DNA of 58,957 bases from Trichomonas tenax (Eukaryota; Parabasalia; Trichomonadida; Trichomonadidae): the NCBI GenBank assembly GCA_023091735.1, contig JALKBU010000225.1:1-58957 (forward strand), read 5' to 3'. Every line of letters begins with the position of its first letter. Positions within the stretch are counted from its first letter, which is position 1. Shown piece by piece: positions 38,531 through 47,819 of this stretch. Below the pieces are notes generated by a model. That model did no database searches and was not told the DNA's origin. It saw only the letters and a list, made by a program, of their open reading frames with translations. Both the position numbers and the translations under genes were made by a program.

Positions 38531-41500
38531 ATGTCTGAGGATAAAGTCAAGTTCACGGTCGAAGGCTCCCAGCAGGGACAAGACCTGAAAGAGTCCCAGT
38601 CGGGCGAGATTGTTATTATCGACGGCAAGAAATTTGTGAAGACTTCTTCATCAACATCAACTGAATCGAGTTTTTCCCAGAAAATCACTAAGACAAGCAG
38701 AACGACAATAACACGTAGAAGAACAAAAATCACTTTAATTATTATTAAACTTACTTTCCGCGATTTTATTGGTTTCGAGTCATTCCACCCGTTCCTCGCA
38801 AATATTCGCCCTACAGGAATGGAGCTTAGGCCGAACAAAGAGCTCGTGATGGCCGACGTGCAGGCATTGATCCCGCGTCTGAAAGCAGCCGCAACAGAGT
38901 CAATTCCGTTCCAAGAGAACCAGGAGGACGCTGTCTACAACTTCTGCTGGAAGAACGACTCAATGATTTACTACTCCACAATCGTTCTTCTTGAGATGAA
39001 GCAAAATAAAGTCGATTTGAACACAATTAATGAGTTCGCTGTTACTCACGACACAATCATTCAGTTCCTTAAGGACGAGTTCAACTACAACAAGGAAAAG
39101 AATCCATCGCTCTTCGTTGACAAGGACTTCATGGTTATCGCAAAAACAATTCACCAAACTTGCAAGGATATTAAATTAATGATGAAATCTGTGAATGTCG
39201 CTGAAATCAAGGACACAAGGGTCGCTGGTGTTATGAAGGATCTCGAGGAAAATCGCAAGAAAATTAAGGATGCCATCGATCCAGTTATTATGAACGAAAA
39301 GTCGATGAGCACTGAAATCTTCAGAAACTGCCGCAGAACATTCATCACATCTATTAACACAATCAACAATTTGATCTTCAAATCTTCAATTGTCGATCAT
39401 CACACAGAATACAGGTCAAATCTCTCTTACTATGTCGGCATCTTGGCACACAACGTCCAGCTGTTCATTGACTGCGAGGAGAAGGCCAAAGCATACATCG
39501 AAGCTCTTATAGCTGCTGGTTTGATTTCTCCTGACTCTGAGAGGAAGAGACGCAGATCAAGCGACTCCAAGGGCATCGATAACAACAACAAGTCCAAAGA
39601 CAAGTCAAGGAAGCGCGAAGTTAAGATTGACGGACAATCTTTGCCGAAGGATAAGGCACAGGCTCCAGAGAAGGCCGCACAGGTTGCCGAAGAGTCTGCC
39701 CCAATCTCATTGTCTGAGTTACGTTCAGCTCCGCGTGAAGATGAAAAACCAGATCGTTCCTTCTCCACATCAACAGACGCTCTCATGAAAAAGAAGCCAA
39801 ACGAGGCGCAGATCAGGCTCCGCCCGAACGAGCTTGGTTCTCAGTCCGTTTCCCTCTTCATGCTCAAGGCCAAGCGCTTCTCGATCATCTTGGATCCATC
39901 TGAGGAGAAAAGCGCTCTCCTTCACTCCCCAACATGCCCGCACGTCACGTTCGACTTCGAGCACACAGGCCCGCTCGAGAACGAGCAGCCGCAGATCGTC
40001 GAGGAGGAGGAAGCATCTCCACTCGCTGGACAAGAGTCGTCGTCTCCAGATGAGGAGAAGAAGGAGGGCATCCCGGCTGAATTATATCCACAGCCAATCA
40101 AGATCCCGAATTTCGAAGCTTGGCATCCACAGACAGTTTCCAAGGCACTCAGACAGCCACGTGTTCCAGCTGTCTCCCTCGATAAGCTCAAGTCTCACTC
40201 TGCTAAGCGTTCTAAGCTTGGTTTCCTCTCTGGTTCGTTTTCCAACATGTTCTCTTCTTCCCACGACTTCTCATCTCTCAGGATCAAGAAGATCGACGAT
40301 GTTCTTGTTGCTCCAGAAATCTCCGCTTACGATGCCGACGAGGCCGAGGAGTGCTTAGAGGACGCAATCGTCCAGCTCCAGAAGTGCCGCGAAGAGTTCA
40401 CAGAGATCGAGTCAGCTTCCATCGAGCAGCGCGCATTCTTCTTCTGCAAGTGGCAGAAGACATTGGACGAAGTTTCACAGTTAGTCAAAGTCACAACTGA
40501 GAAGAAGCCACAGTCTGAGTCCATCAAGATCGCTACAGAATTACTCGCTCAGCTGTCTCATGCCAACGACGATGCTATCGCTCGCCTCGAGATCAAGGAG
40601 TGGGAGTCTCCACGCGATGCCATCAACCACATCTCAGACTTGCTCAAGATCCTCATCATCTCTCTGAACAATGCTGAAGAGGACTTGAAGTCATCCAAGA
40701 TCACAAACATCACAATCGATGAAGTCAAAGACTGGAAGAGATACTACACAGAAATGCAGCAGAACATCGAGATCATCAACAGCGCACGCGATAACGTCGT
40801 CGTTTTGCAGAACTTGAAGTTCATCGGCGAGGCGAGATCGCACTGGTCATCATTCGGTTCGACAGCCGAGAGAATCGACAGAGAAACAAACCGCCAGATC
40901 CTGGTCATCACGCACAAGACATTGATCTCAACGGCTGATAACATCATCCTCTTCATCAAGACAGCCGAACTCATCGACCTCACAACGAGACCGCAGATGG
41001 TCACATGCCTTGAGGGCGCACGCACAAAGCTCCAGGCAGTCAAGAAGAACAGAATCATGGCTGTTGCACCAATCGTCGGTGTCACAGACACTCTCATCAC
41101 ACAGATCATCTCAGAAATCAACGTCGAGAACGCCAACCTTGAAAGCTGCGATGCCGACAGGTTCTGCCAGCAGCTCGGCGATATCACAAACAAGGTCGAA
41201 GACGCCGTTCCAAAGGTCAAGCATCAGGCGCAGCTTGAGGTCCTCACAGAGTTCCACGAGTACACGACAGCTGCTCGCTACAACTTGTTGAACATGCGTG
41301 TCGCTGACAGCGAGAAGGAGCCAGATTTACTCCCGCTCCTCAACGCCAACATCACCGACTTCGAGGCACTCGAGAAGCAGTTCAGAACAAGCGCTTCCGA
41401 TGCCAACGCTACACCAGTCACTGCCAACTTCTGCCAGCAGTGGGCTGATCACATCGCCAAGTGCAAGCAGTCGTTGAAGGACATCGAAGGCGTTTCTGAT

Positions 41501-43474
41501 ATCATCCTCAGGAACCCATCAAGATACGATGCTGCCGGCGGCCACCTCATCAACATCGGCAAGAACATCAGAGTCTGCGAGCGTACAGATTTCATCCAGA
41601 TCGTCTCCGTCACAACAACATACACAAAGACAACGACAAACCTTCAGATCACAATCGACTACCTCACAGACACGCCAAACAAGCTTCGTAGACAGGGCCT
41701 CGAGACGCAGGTCAAGAGCACGCAGCAGCAGGTTCCGGCATTCCAGGGACTCACGACAATAATCGACCAGACTCAGCTCCAGACAGCTATTGTCATCGAT
41801 CTCAAGCCATACATGAACGGCTTCATCGAACAGCCAGCTCAGATCAAGGCAAATATCGCATCAGCAATCCCACCAGAGGGCGAAAATGGCATCACTGATG
41901 AACTCAACCGCCTCATCTGCCGCCTTTCTTCTGCGCAGGTTGATGCATTATCACGAAACTACAACCTCTCCACAAAGTCAACAGACGTCCTCTACAACCT
42001 CGTTCTCACATACTGCCAGTCCATCATCACGATCTCCACACTCATCGAAGACGCCGTCGAGAAGCAGGATGTCACAGAAGTCAAGAAGTGCGTCGAGACA
42101 CACATCAAGAAGCTCAACGCCATCCAATCATCATACAACGACAAGACGATCTACTCAGAGTTCGCTCAGAAGAGACTTATGATCTTCGCGCAGACATGCA
42201 GAGTTCTCGGCAGAGTCACAGAGCTCAACATGCACCACATCTCATCCGAAGTTAACTTCGTTGAGTCCGCTCTCAACTCAGACATGAGACAGCTCACAGT
42301 TAACATCGCCTTCTTCCCGAAGTTCCCGTCGACGACAGCCGCCCTTGCTCTCAAGGATCTCATCAGAGTCAACAAGGCCAACCACGACGATCTCCCGTTC
42401 GAACTCACACCAATCATCATGTCCGAGGCTAAGTTCCTCGCAAGAATTCTCGACCTCGTGCAGAACTTCTACGGTGAGGCCGATGTCAGGTTCTTCAGAA
42501 TGGAGCAAACACAAGTCGAGAAGCTCGAGAAGGCCGTCGTCATGGTCCGAGATGTCAAGGTCGATCAATTAGAGTCCGCAAAGACGCCAACAGCTCAGGT
42601 CAAGAGGAACTTGGATATCGTTGCAGACAACTTCCAGCTCTACTCCACAATGCTCCAGGAAGGCGACTACAACGCTGAGAAGCTCTGCGAACTCTCCGTC
42701 GTCTTGTCAACAACAATTGTCACATTTGTTCATTCCGCTTTGACAATTGAGAACGGCGACGAGAGATTCTATCGCCACGTATACAGCTTCCAGAACAACT
42801 ACGTCGAGCTCATCACAACGCTCAAGGTCCACGCCGAGATCGGAAGCCAGCGCCTCTACTCCAATCAGGCACGCCACTGCCTGCAGAAGGTCCGCACATC
42901 GATCTCCACAACCAACAGGCGCCTCGCTCTCATGGAGCAGCTCGACAGCCAGACATCGCTCGAGAGCCAGCAGGCCGCCATGGACATCTCCCTCTCCATC
43001 CTTGCAAGGCTCGCCAAGCTTCTCTACATCGCTAGGGACAACCTCAGGGTAGAGACAGACAAGGCGAAGTGCCAAGGACCAAGGAGAGTACTCACAATGA
43101 CCGTCTGCTCGTCATATGAATGCACGGCGCAGACAATTCTCACGGTTAAGAACAAGATCACACAGCTCTCGATTAAGCCGAAGGCAGTTGAGATCAGAGG
43201 CTTGATTTGGGCTGCTCAGGACTTGCTCGATGCTGCTGAGTACTTGCTTGTTGAGATTAGAGGAACTGTTTTAGACGACATAGAGTCAATCGAATTCTGG
43301 ATTGGCGCCGCTATGGAGCCAATCATCAAGGCACTCGGTTACATTGCTGTTTCTATTCCACCGTCGATTCCACAGGCCGCTGTAATGAGAAGGAAGGTCT
43401 CCGTTATCCACGCTAAGTGCGAGATCTGCACAGAACCATTCCAAGAGTGCCGCGCATTCACTGTCGCTCAATAA
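38531..43474 (+). CDS. 1647-aa helical-bundle protein, vinculin/talin-rod-like
   Basis: A very long, mostly alpha-helical soluble protein without membrane segments. Residues about 1-80 are low complexity and basic (TTITRRRTKITLII). About 90-330 is a helical region, 335-560 a charged disordered linker with K/E/S repeats, and 590-1647 long repeated helices (DAIVQLQKCREEFTEIESA, IRVCERTDFIQIVSVTTTY) like those of vinculin, talin or plakin rods. It ends CEICTEPFQECRAFTVAQ. From about 39760 the codons become strongly C/G-ending (CTC, ATC, AAG), typical of highly expressed trichomonad genes. A cytoskeletal or adhesion scaffold is likely; the vinculin/talin comparison is structural, not a sequence match. 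Confidence 0.7.
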   Translation: MSEDKVKFTVEGSQQGQDLKESQSGEIVIIDGKKFVKTSSSTSTESSFSQKITKTSRTTITRRRTKITLIIIKLTFRDFIGFESFHPFLANIRPTGMELRPNKELVMADVQALIPRLKAAATESIPFQENQEDAVYNFCWKNDSMIYYSTIVLLEMKQNKVDLNTINEFAVTHDTIIQFLKDEFNYNKEKNPSLFVDKDFMVIAKTIHQTCKDIKLMMKSVNVAEIKDTRVAGVMKDLEENRKKIKDAIDPVIMNEKSMSTEIFRNCRRTFITSINTINNLIFKSSIVDHHTEYRSNLSYYVGILAHNVQLFIDCEEKAKAYIEALIAAGLISPDSERKRRRSSDSKGIDNNNKSKDKSRKREVKIDGQSLPKDKAQAPEKAAQVAEESAPISLSELRSAPREDEKPDRSFSTSTDALMKKKPNEAQIRLRPNELGSQSVSLFMLKAKRFSIILDPSEEKSALLHSPTCPHVTFDFEHTGPLENEQPQIVEEEEASPLAGQESSSPDEEKKEGIPAELYPQPIKIPNFEAWHPQTVSKALRQPRVPAVSLDKLKSHSAKRSKLGFLSGSFSNMFSSSHDFSSLRIKKIDDVLVAPEISAYDADEAEECLEDAIVQLQKCREEFTEIESASIEQRAFFFCKWQKTLDEVSQLVKVTTEKKPQSESIKIATELLAQLSHANDDAIARLEIKEWESPRDAINHISDLLKILIISLNNAEEDLKSSKITNITIDEVKDWKRYYTEMQQNIEIINSARDNVVVLQNLKFIGEARSHWSSFGSTAERIDRETNRQILVITHKTLISTADNIILFIKTAELIDLTTRPQMVTCLEGARTKLQAVKKNRIMAVAPIVGVTDTLITQIISEINVENANLESCDADRFCQQLGDITNKVEDAVPKVKHQAQLEVLTEFHEYTTAARYNLLNMRVADSEKEPDLLPLLNANITDFEALEKQFRTSASDANATPVTANFCQQWADHIAKCKQSLKDIEGVSDIILRNPSRYDAAGGHLINIGKNIRVCERTDFIQIVSVTTTYTKTTTNLQITIDYLTDTPNKLRRQGLETQVKSTQQQVPAFQGLTTIIDQTQLQTAIVIDLKPYMNGFIEQPAQIKANIASAIPPEGENGITDELNRLICRLSSAQVDALSRNYNLSTKSTDVLYNLVLTYCQSIITISTLIEDAVEKQDVTEVKKCVETHIKKLNAIQSSYNDKTIYSEFAQKRLMIFAQTCRVLGRVTELNMHHISSEVNFVESALNSDMRQLTVNIAFFPKFPSTTAALALKDLIRVNKANHDDLPFELTPIIMSEAKFLARILDLVQNFYGEADVRFFRMEQTQVEKLEKAVVMVRDVKVDQLESAKTPTAQVKRNLDIVADNFQLYSTMLQEGDYNAEKLCELSVVLSTTIVTFVHSALTIENGDERFYRHVYSFQNNYVELITTLKVHAEIGSQRLYSNQARHCLQKVRTSISTTNRRLALMEQLDSQTSLESQQAAMDISLSILARLAKLLYIARDNLRVETDKAKCQGPRRVLTMTVCSSYECTAQTILTVKNKITQLSIKPKAVEIRGLIWAAQDLLDAAEYLLVEIRGTVLDDIESIEFWIGAAMEPIIKALGYIAVSIPPSIPQAAVMRRKVSVIHAKCEICTEPFQECRAFTVAQ

Positions 43475-43638
43475 ATTTATTCAATTTTTAACATTTTTCT
43501 TATTTCATCAAAAGCCATTTCTATATAATTATTATTTGCAAATGATAATATAAGGATATGTTTATATTCGGCTGCCCCAAGTTTTGAGACAATTTTATAT
43601 AACATTAATAATTCTCGCTAAATTACAAAAAGTTTTTC

Positions 43639-45036
43639 TTAATCATCATCTTCATCTTCTTCATCGTCATCATCAGAGACTTTTCTTCTGCTTGCGACGA
43701 ATCTTCTCACACCTTTAACAGGTGGATTCGAGTCACTCTCTTCCTCATCTCCCTCGTCATCATCATCGTATTCATCATCATATTCATCTTCGTCGTCATC
43801 ATATCCACTGTCATCATTCTCTGTCACGACATAGCTTTCGTCGGACTCTGTTTCGCCGTCGGAGAGCATAACAGACTGCTTGACAGGCGCGAGATCGTTT
43901 ACTGATACGTCGTGCCTGAAGTGCTTCGTGTTCGTCTTTCTCGATCTGAACATCGTTGGGAATGAATAAACGAAAATGTGGACAAGCGCGAAAGTGATGC
44001 TATAGAAGATGTTGCCATCGAGCTCTTCGAATGACATGAAATTGGCCGCTGCAGCGCATAATGAGACCATCAGCAAATAATAATTTGTGTAAACGCGGTC
44101 ACGGAGGACTCTGTTAGCGAATCCGTATATAATAGCAATGCACAAAACAACTTTGAACAGTGTCTTATTGAGAGCTGGAAGAGGTTTCGCATTTGCGCCA
44201 TTATTGAATTTGGAAGAAACTAAATCGCATGAATACGCTGTCATTGTGTAGAACATAACCAGTGCAATAGCTCCAGCTAAAACATAGTCCATCCAGTGAA
44301 TCTTATCTTTAACAATCAAAGCATAAAACATCACGATTGAGACAATGCAGTTTCTTGTGATCAACCCGAACACCATCGAAATGAAGTTCGAAAAGAAAGC
44401 TGAAATAGGTTCAACAGCGAAAATAGAATAAATTGATAAAACAAGACCAGCGACAACACGGTATTTTGATGTCTTGATGTACATGAAGAACCAAACGAAA
44501 GTCATGCTCGTGAAGAAATAGACGGATTTAACAACGATTTGGCGAACTGAATATAAAAAGTTGCCGTGGAAAAGATATATCGAGATGTAATCATCAGCCG
44601 TTGATTTGCAAATGTATTTGTATAATACTTTGATCGCATCTATTTTTTCTGTCGTAATATAAGCAATTTGGTAGATTTTGTTTGATAAAAATAGATCTGA
44701 GACATCGTTGGATATACTGGTTGAGTCAAACATCAGTCCTTTATAATATGTTTGCACGAAAACTGATTGAGAAATAAATGGAGCATTTTGATTGATTGAA
44801 TCAGAGAAAGAGATGGAATAGAAGTTGGAAGGATATGGCAATGAATATGTCCACTCAATTAAACGAGGATAAACTTCTTTGGCCGTAGGTAAATGAATAT
44901 CAAATTTTGATATTTGAGCAAACGGCTCATTAGCAAAAAACTTGAGGTCAATCAATACTACGACGATACCGATAACCGTAGAAATAACAAGAATCGACGA
45001 AAAAACTTTCGGTAAAGCGCTTTTTAGCTTCGGCAT
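43639..45036 (-). CDS. Polytopic membrane protein with acidic tail (Wntless/TMEM181-like topology)
   Basis: 465 aa from ATG 45034-45036 (MPKLKSALPKVF), preceded by TTTCACTCA (Initiator-like). The alternative longer frame needs TTG. A first membrane helix (residues about 11-30, ILVISTVIGIVVVLID), a lumenal region of about 130 residues, then seven further helices (e.g. FFTSMTFVWFFMYI, YVLAGAIALVMFYTM), and a cytosolic C-terminus of about 100 residues very rich in D/E and ending in DDD. This is the layout of Wntless and TMEM181 (lumenal GOLD-like domain then 7TM), but sequence identity is not evident, so the comparison is topological. Confidence 0.65.
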   Translation of the reverse strand: MPKLKSALPKVFSSILVISTVIGIVVVLIDLKFFANEPFAQISKFDIHLPTAKEVYPRLIEWTYSLPYPSNFYSISFSDSINQNAPFISQSVFVQTYYKGLMFDSTSISNDVSDLFLSNKIYQIAYITTEKIDAIKVLYKYICKSTADDYISIYLFHGNFLYSVRQIVVKSVYFFTSMTFVWFFMYIKTSKYRVVAGLVLSIYSIFAVEPISAFFSNFISMVFGLITRNCIVSIVMFYALIVKDKIHWMDYVLAGAIALVMFYTMTAYSCDLVSSKFNNGANAKPLPALNKTLFKVVLCIAIIYGFANRVLRDRVYTNYYLLMVSLCAAAANFMSFEELDGNIFYSITFALVHIFVYSFPTMFRSRKTNTKHFRHDVSVNDLAPVKQSVMLSDGETESDESYVVTENDDSGYDDDEDEYDDEYDDDDEGDEEESDSNPPVKGVRRFVASRRKVSDDDDEEDEDDD

Positions 45037-45294
45037 TGAGTGAAAGACAAAACTAGAAATTTCAACATCGTTTAATCGCTTAGCTTCGACGTATTTCAAA
45101 TGAATTCATCGAAAAATTGGCCAAAATAAGAGATATGAAAATTGATTGAATTCAATTAAGAAGATTATTGACCAAAAACTGTTCCATTAATTATAACTCA
45201 TATAAATATGCATGTATTTTCAAGGAAAACGGGATTTGAAGAAGAGTTATATCAATTTGTATACTTAAAATCAAAATTATCTTTTTAATTGTAA

Positions 45295-45377
45295 CCGACC
45301 ATAGCTCAGTTGGAAGAGCATGGGACTGTAGAATTGTGGTTATCCCGGGGTCACTGGTTCGAATTCGGTTGGTCGGA
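45295..45377 (+). tRNA. tRNA-Tyr(GUA) with a 10-nt intron
   Basis: The acceptor arm CCGACCA pairs with TGGTCGG, discriminator A (45377). D arm TAGCTCAGTTGG (A box); anticodon stem TGGGA/TCCCG; anticodon GTA at 45328-45330; T arm ACTGG-TTCGAAT-TCGGT (B box). Between the stem arms lie 17 bases where 7 are expected; removing AATTGTGGTT (45332-45341) restores the loop CTGTAGA, i.e. an intron one base 3' of the anticodon, the standard position. tRNA-Tyr is the known intron-bearing tRNA in trichomonads. A T-rich run ending TTTTTT (45379-45396) is the Pol III terminator. Confidence 0.92.
45332..45341 (+). other. tRNA-Tyr intron (10 nt)
   Basis: AATTGTGGTT, placed directly after position 37; its removal gives a 7-nt anticodon loop. 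Exact borders could shift by one base. Confidence 0.75.
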
Positions 45378-45378
45378 A

Positions 45379-45396
45379 TTCTTTTTCATTTTTTAA
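45379..45396 (+). terminator. Pol III T-run after tRNA-Tyr
   Basis: TTCTTTTTCATTTTTT immediately follows the tRNA; T5 and T6 stretches are typical Pol III stops. Confidence 0.7.
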
Positions 45397-45656
45397 CTTT
45401 TCTTTTTTGCATTTTTTCTGCTTCATTTATTAACTATATTCAAGATTTGAAATCAATATCTATTTGATGAGTTTAATTCTAGCATTTTGCTATAAGTTTA
45501 GTATGTTTTGCTAATGTTTATTTTCAAATTGAACATTCCTTTCAATGCGCTAAAAAATTGATGGCTTCAATTCTGTATGTGATAAATATAAAGCATATCA
45601 TTGCATATTGTTCTATAACTTTTATTAGGAGAGAAGTCAAGGTTTATAAAACAATT

Positions 45657-45667
45657 TGACATGCAAA
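45657..45667 (+). promoter_or_regulatory. TGACATGCAAA upstream box
   Basis: TGACATGCAAA, 72 nt before the PLAC8 ATG, in coding orientation. A variant of the recurrent TGACATGTAAA word. Confidence 0.35.
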
Positions 45668-45738
45668 CTTTAGGTGTCGGTTTACAATTGCTTTATAAAA
45701 AGCTGATTTTAGCACGCCCGTAATTCAAGTTTAACGAG

Positions 45739-46063
45739 ATGTCACGTGATTACAGCTCAAGTCTGCTGGACTGCACGCAAGACACCGGAACATGCGTTCT
45801 CGGCTGCTTCTGTCCATGCGTCCTCTCGGGCAAGAACATGGCGCACATGCTCAACGAAGATTTTAGACCGATTCGTTCAAATTAATTTCTAACAAACAGA
45901 TGGTTTATGCTGCCCGTCTCCATTTTGGACACGCCGCTTAATCAGAATGAAATACAACATAGAACCCGACGAAGGACATGATTGCGTCGTGTTTACCTTC
46001 TGTCTCCCTTGCGGCATCTGTCAGGATGCCAGAGAGCTCAAATTCAGAGACCAGGCCATTTAA
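45739..46063 (+). CDS. PLAC8-family cysteine-rich protein, two exons
   Basis: Exon 1 (45739-45874) encodes MSRDYSSSLLDCTQDTGTC then VLGCFCPCVLSGKNMAHM, the N-terminal PLAC8 core (C12, C19, C23, C25, C27). Exon 2 (45900-46063) encodes CCPSPFWTRRLIRMKYNI and FTFCLPCGICQDARELK, the rest of the family signature. The two halves are in different frames, with a stop after exon 1. Removing the 25-nt intron 45875-45899 joins them in frame (phase 1) as a 99-aa protein ending DQAI. PLAC8 proteins (including plant FWL/PCR) sit at the plasma membrane and affect metal transport or cell size. Strong family call. Confidence 0.85.
45875..45899 (+). other. 25-nt spliceosomal intron
   Basis: Begins GTTCAAAT and ends CTAACAAACAG. 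The 3' end matches the trichomonad fused branch-point/acceptor consensus ACTAACACACAG. Splicing restores PLAC8 homology exactly. Very short trichomonad introns of about this size have been reported. Confidence 0.85.
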
Positions 46064-46423
46064 CTTTCACGATTATGCTTAAGTTGATTGTATTTTCTCT
46101 AAATTCGATAGAAACTGTTAAATTCTATATAACTTATTTACACTATAGACAGCGCCATTTTTGACATTACCATTTTTATCTAATTTTTCATGTATTATAG
46201 ATCACTGTTTACTATGAACAAAACTTCATATTTTTGCCGAAATTAATATTGTGACTCAGAACCGAGTTGCTACGAATGAGAAAATATATCATTAAAATGA
46301 AATATAAAGAGTTAAGAAAAATTTAGTGTGCAAAAATAATAAACAGATGATATATTAAGTAACGGTTAACTCAAAAATAGTATTATTGGATTTTGACATA
46401 TTACTTTTACAAATGTTATTTAC
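46064..46423. other. Intergenic
   Basis: AT-rich; no gene seen. TTTTGACATATTACTTTTAC near 46390 lies before the next gene and may be promoter sequence. Confidence 0.4.
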
Positions 46424-47122
46424 ATGTCATTATTATTTCTTGCCTCAATGAGAAGGCGACCTGCAAATCAAAATCCATCTTTTCCGGAACAAATTAGCGC
46501 AAAAATACCAATAGAATCTAAATTGAGTATTAACAGTCTTAAATTATCAAATCTTTCCGCAAATTCTTATAAACCAGAAATATTTCAAAGCCAATCCAAC
46601 AAATCTATAAAAGAACTATTTGAAAATACACAAAGCAAAGCAGAAGACACCAATAAAACCAATGAAGCTCAACAAAATGAAAATACCCAAATAGAATCTA
46701 AGATTGAACAAAAAACATTGTCAGGCGTTGAAGCATTCACTAATAAGCAAATTAACTTTCAACGCAAATTTGTTTTCTCACACAATAAAATGATGAAAAT
46801 ATTTGGGCCTCAGCTTCCAGAAGACAAACCAACTCGTGTTGAAGTCACCTACCAAAAGGAAGCTGTAAAAGAGCCAGAAGAAAAGCCTAAAGAGCAAATC
46901 ACAGAGAACATGAAAAAAGAAATTCCGTTTTCTCAAGAGCAGAATAACGACGAAGAGCTTGAACAGTTCGATTTTAGCAAATTGTTTGTTGGCGAAGGTG
47001 AAAAAATTGTTTTAGATAATTACTTCGGAAAAAAACAGAAGAGAGTCACGGAAGATTGGAAACCAGCATACCTGGTCCGAAAGAGGTTCTGCGAGTATGT
47101 TTCATCCGAAGATGTCGCATAA
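46424..47122 (+). CDS. Hypothetical protein, 232 aa
   Basis: Low-complexity N/K/E/S-rich N-terminal two thirds, then a more ordered C-terminus, QFDFSKLFVGEGEKI and DNYFGKKQKRVTEDWKPAYL then VRKRFCEYV. The WKPxxLxxKRF pattern resembles a motif near the C-terminus of some G-patch splicing proteins, but no G-patch is present, so no function is assigned. An alternative start is the ATG nine codons downstream (MRRRPANQN). ATG 46424 lies within TTACATGTCATTATT. Confidence 0.6.
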   Translation: MSLLFLASMRRRPANQNPSFPEQISAKIPIESKLSINSLKLSNLSANSYKPEIFQSQSNKSIKELFENTQSKAEDTNKTNEAQQNENTQIESKIEQKTLSGVEAFTNKQINFQRKFVFSHNKMMKIFGPQLPEDKPTRVEVTYQKEAVKEPEEKPKEQITENMKKEIPFSQEQNNDEELEQFDFSKLFVGEGEKIVLDNYFGKKQKRVTEDWKPAYLVRKRFCEYVSSEDVA

Positions 47123-47819
47123 TCGAAATATATATTTTTAATTTGATGTTTGTTTGACAGGATAATGAATTGGGCTATTTAGCTGGATTATGAAATGTCG
47201 AAATTCGTTGCGATTATCTTTTACAGACTTGATATAGAAAAAGTAATATCCCATATCCATAAATTTAATTTTGCAATGCTTAATCACACAAAAAGGAAAA
47301 AGTAAGATCAAAAACATCGAAGATTCTCGAAAAATATCAACTTTTTCAAATTTTGAATGGGAAAATCTAAACAATTTTCCTAAATTTTCCCCTTTTTATT
47401 CATCATCACAGGTTTTCCTATTGATACAACAGAGCAAACACTGCGAAATCAATTCTATTGAATTTCGAGAATTTAAAAAACCTTCAAAAACGTTATCGAA
47501 CAGATACCTATAGTGTATGTAACACATATTTAGCAGAATTTTTGATTTTTGAAACAAATACAGTCACTTTTTTTATTATTGGTTCATGTGCAATTATCAC
47601 AAGAATATATTCCGTTTAAAATAAATCTTCCATTGAAACTTTTTCAATAATATTTTTATTGTTGTGTGAATAATTCTTTTTGGGAATATAGTTATCACAT
47701 CCCCAACGAGATATTTTTTGATATATCTCATAGAAAAATTCGGTGAGTTATTTCAAAGTTTGTCACTTTTACTACATGTTATTTTTAAAATAACGTGTTT
47801 GAAAAAATTTTTTTAAGGG
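47123..47819. other. Intergenic, no gene seen
   Basis: AT-rich. Just before 47820 are TTTGTCACTTTTACTACATG and TTAAAATAACGTG, possible cyclase promoter words. Confidence 0.4.

Noticed and set aside
39834..42182. Serine/arginine-rich shifted frames within the 1647-aa gene
   Set aside because: By-products of its biased codon usage; the main frame is continuous and without stops.
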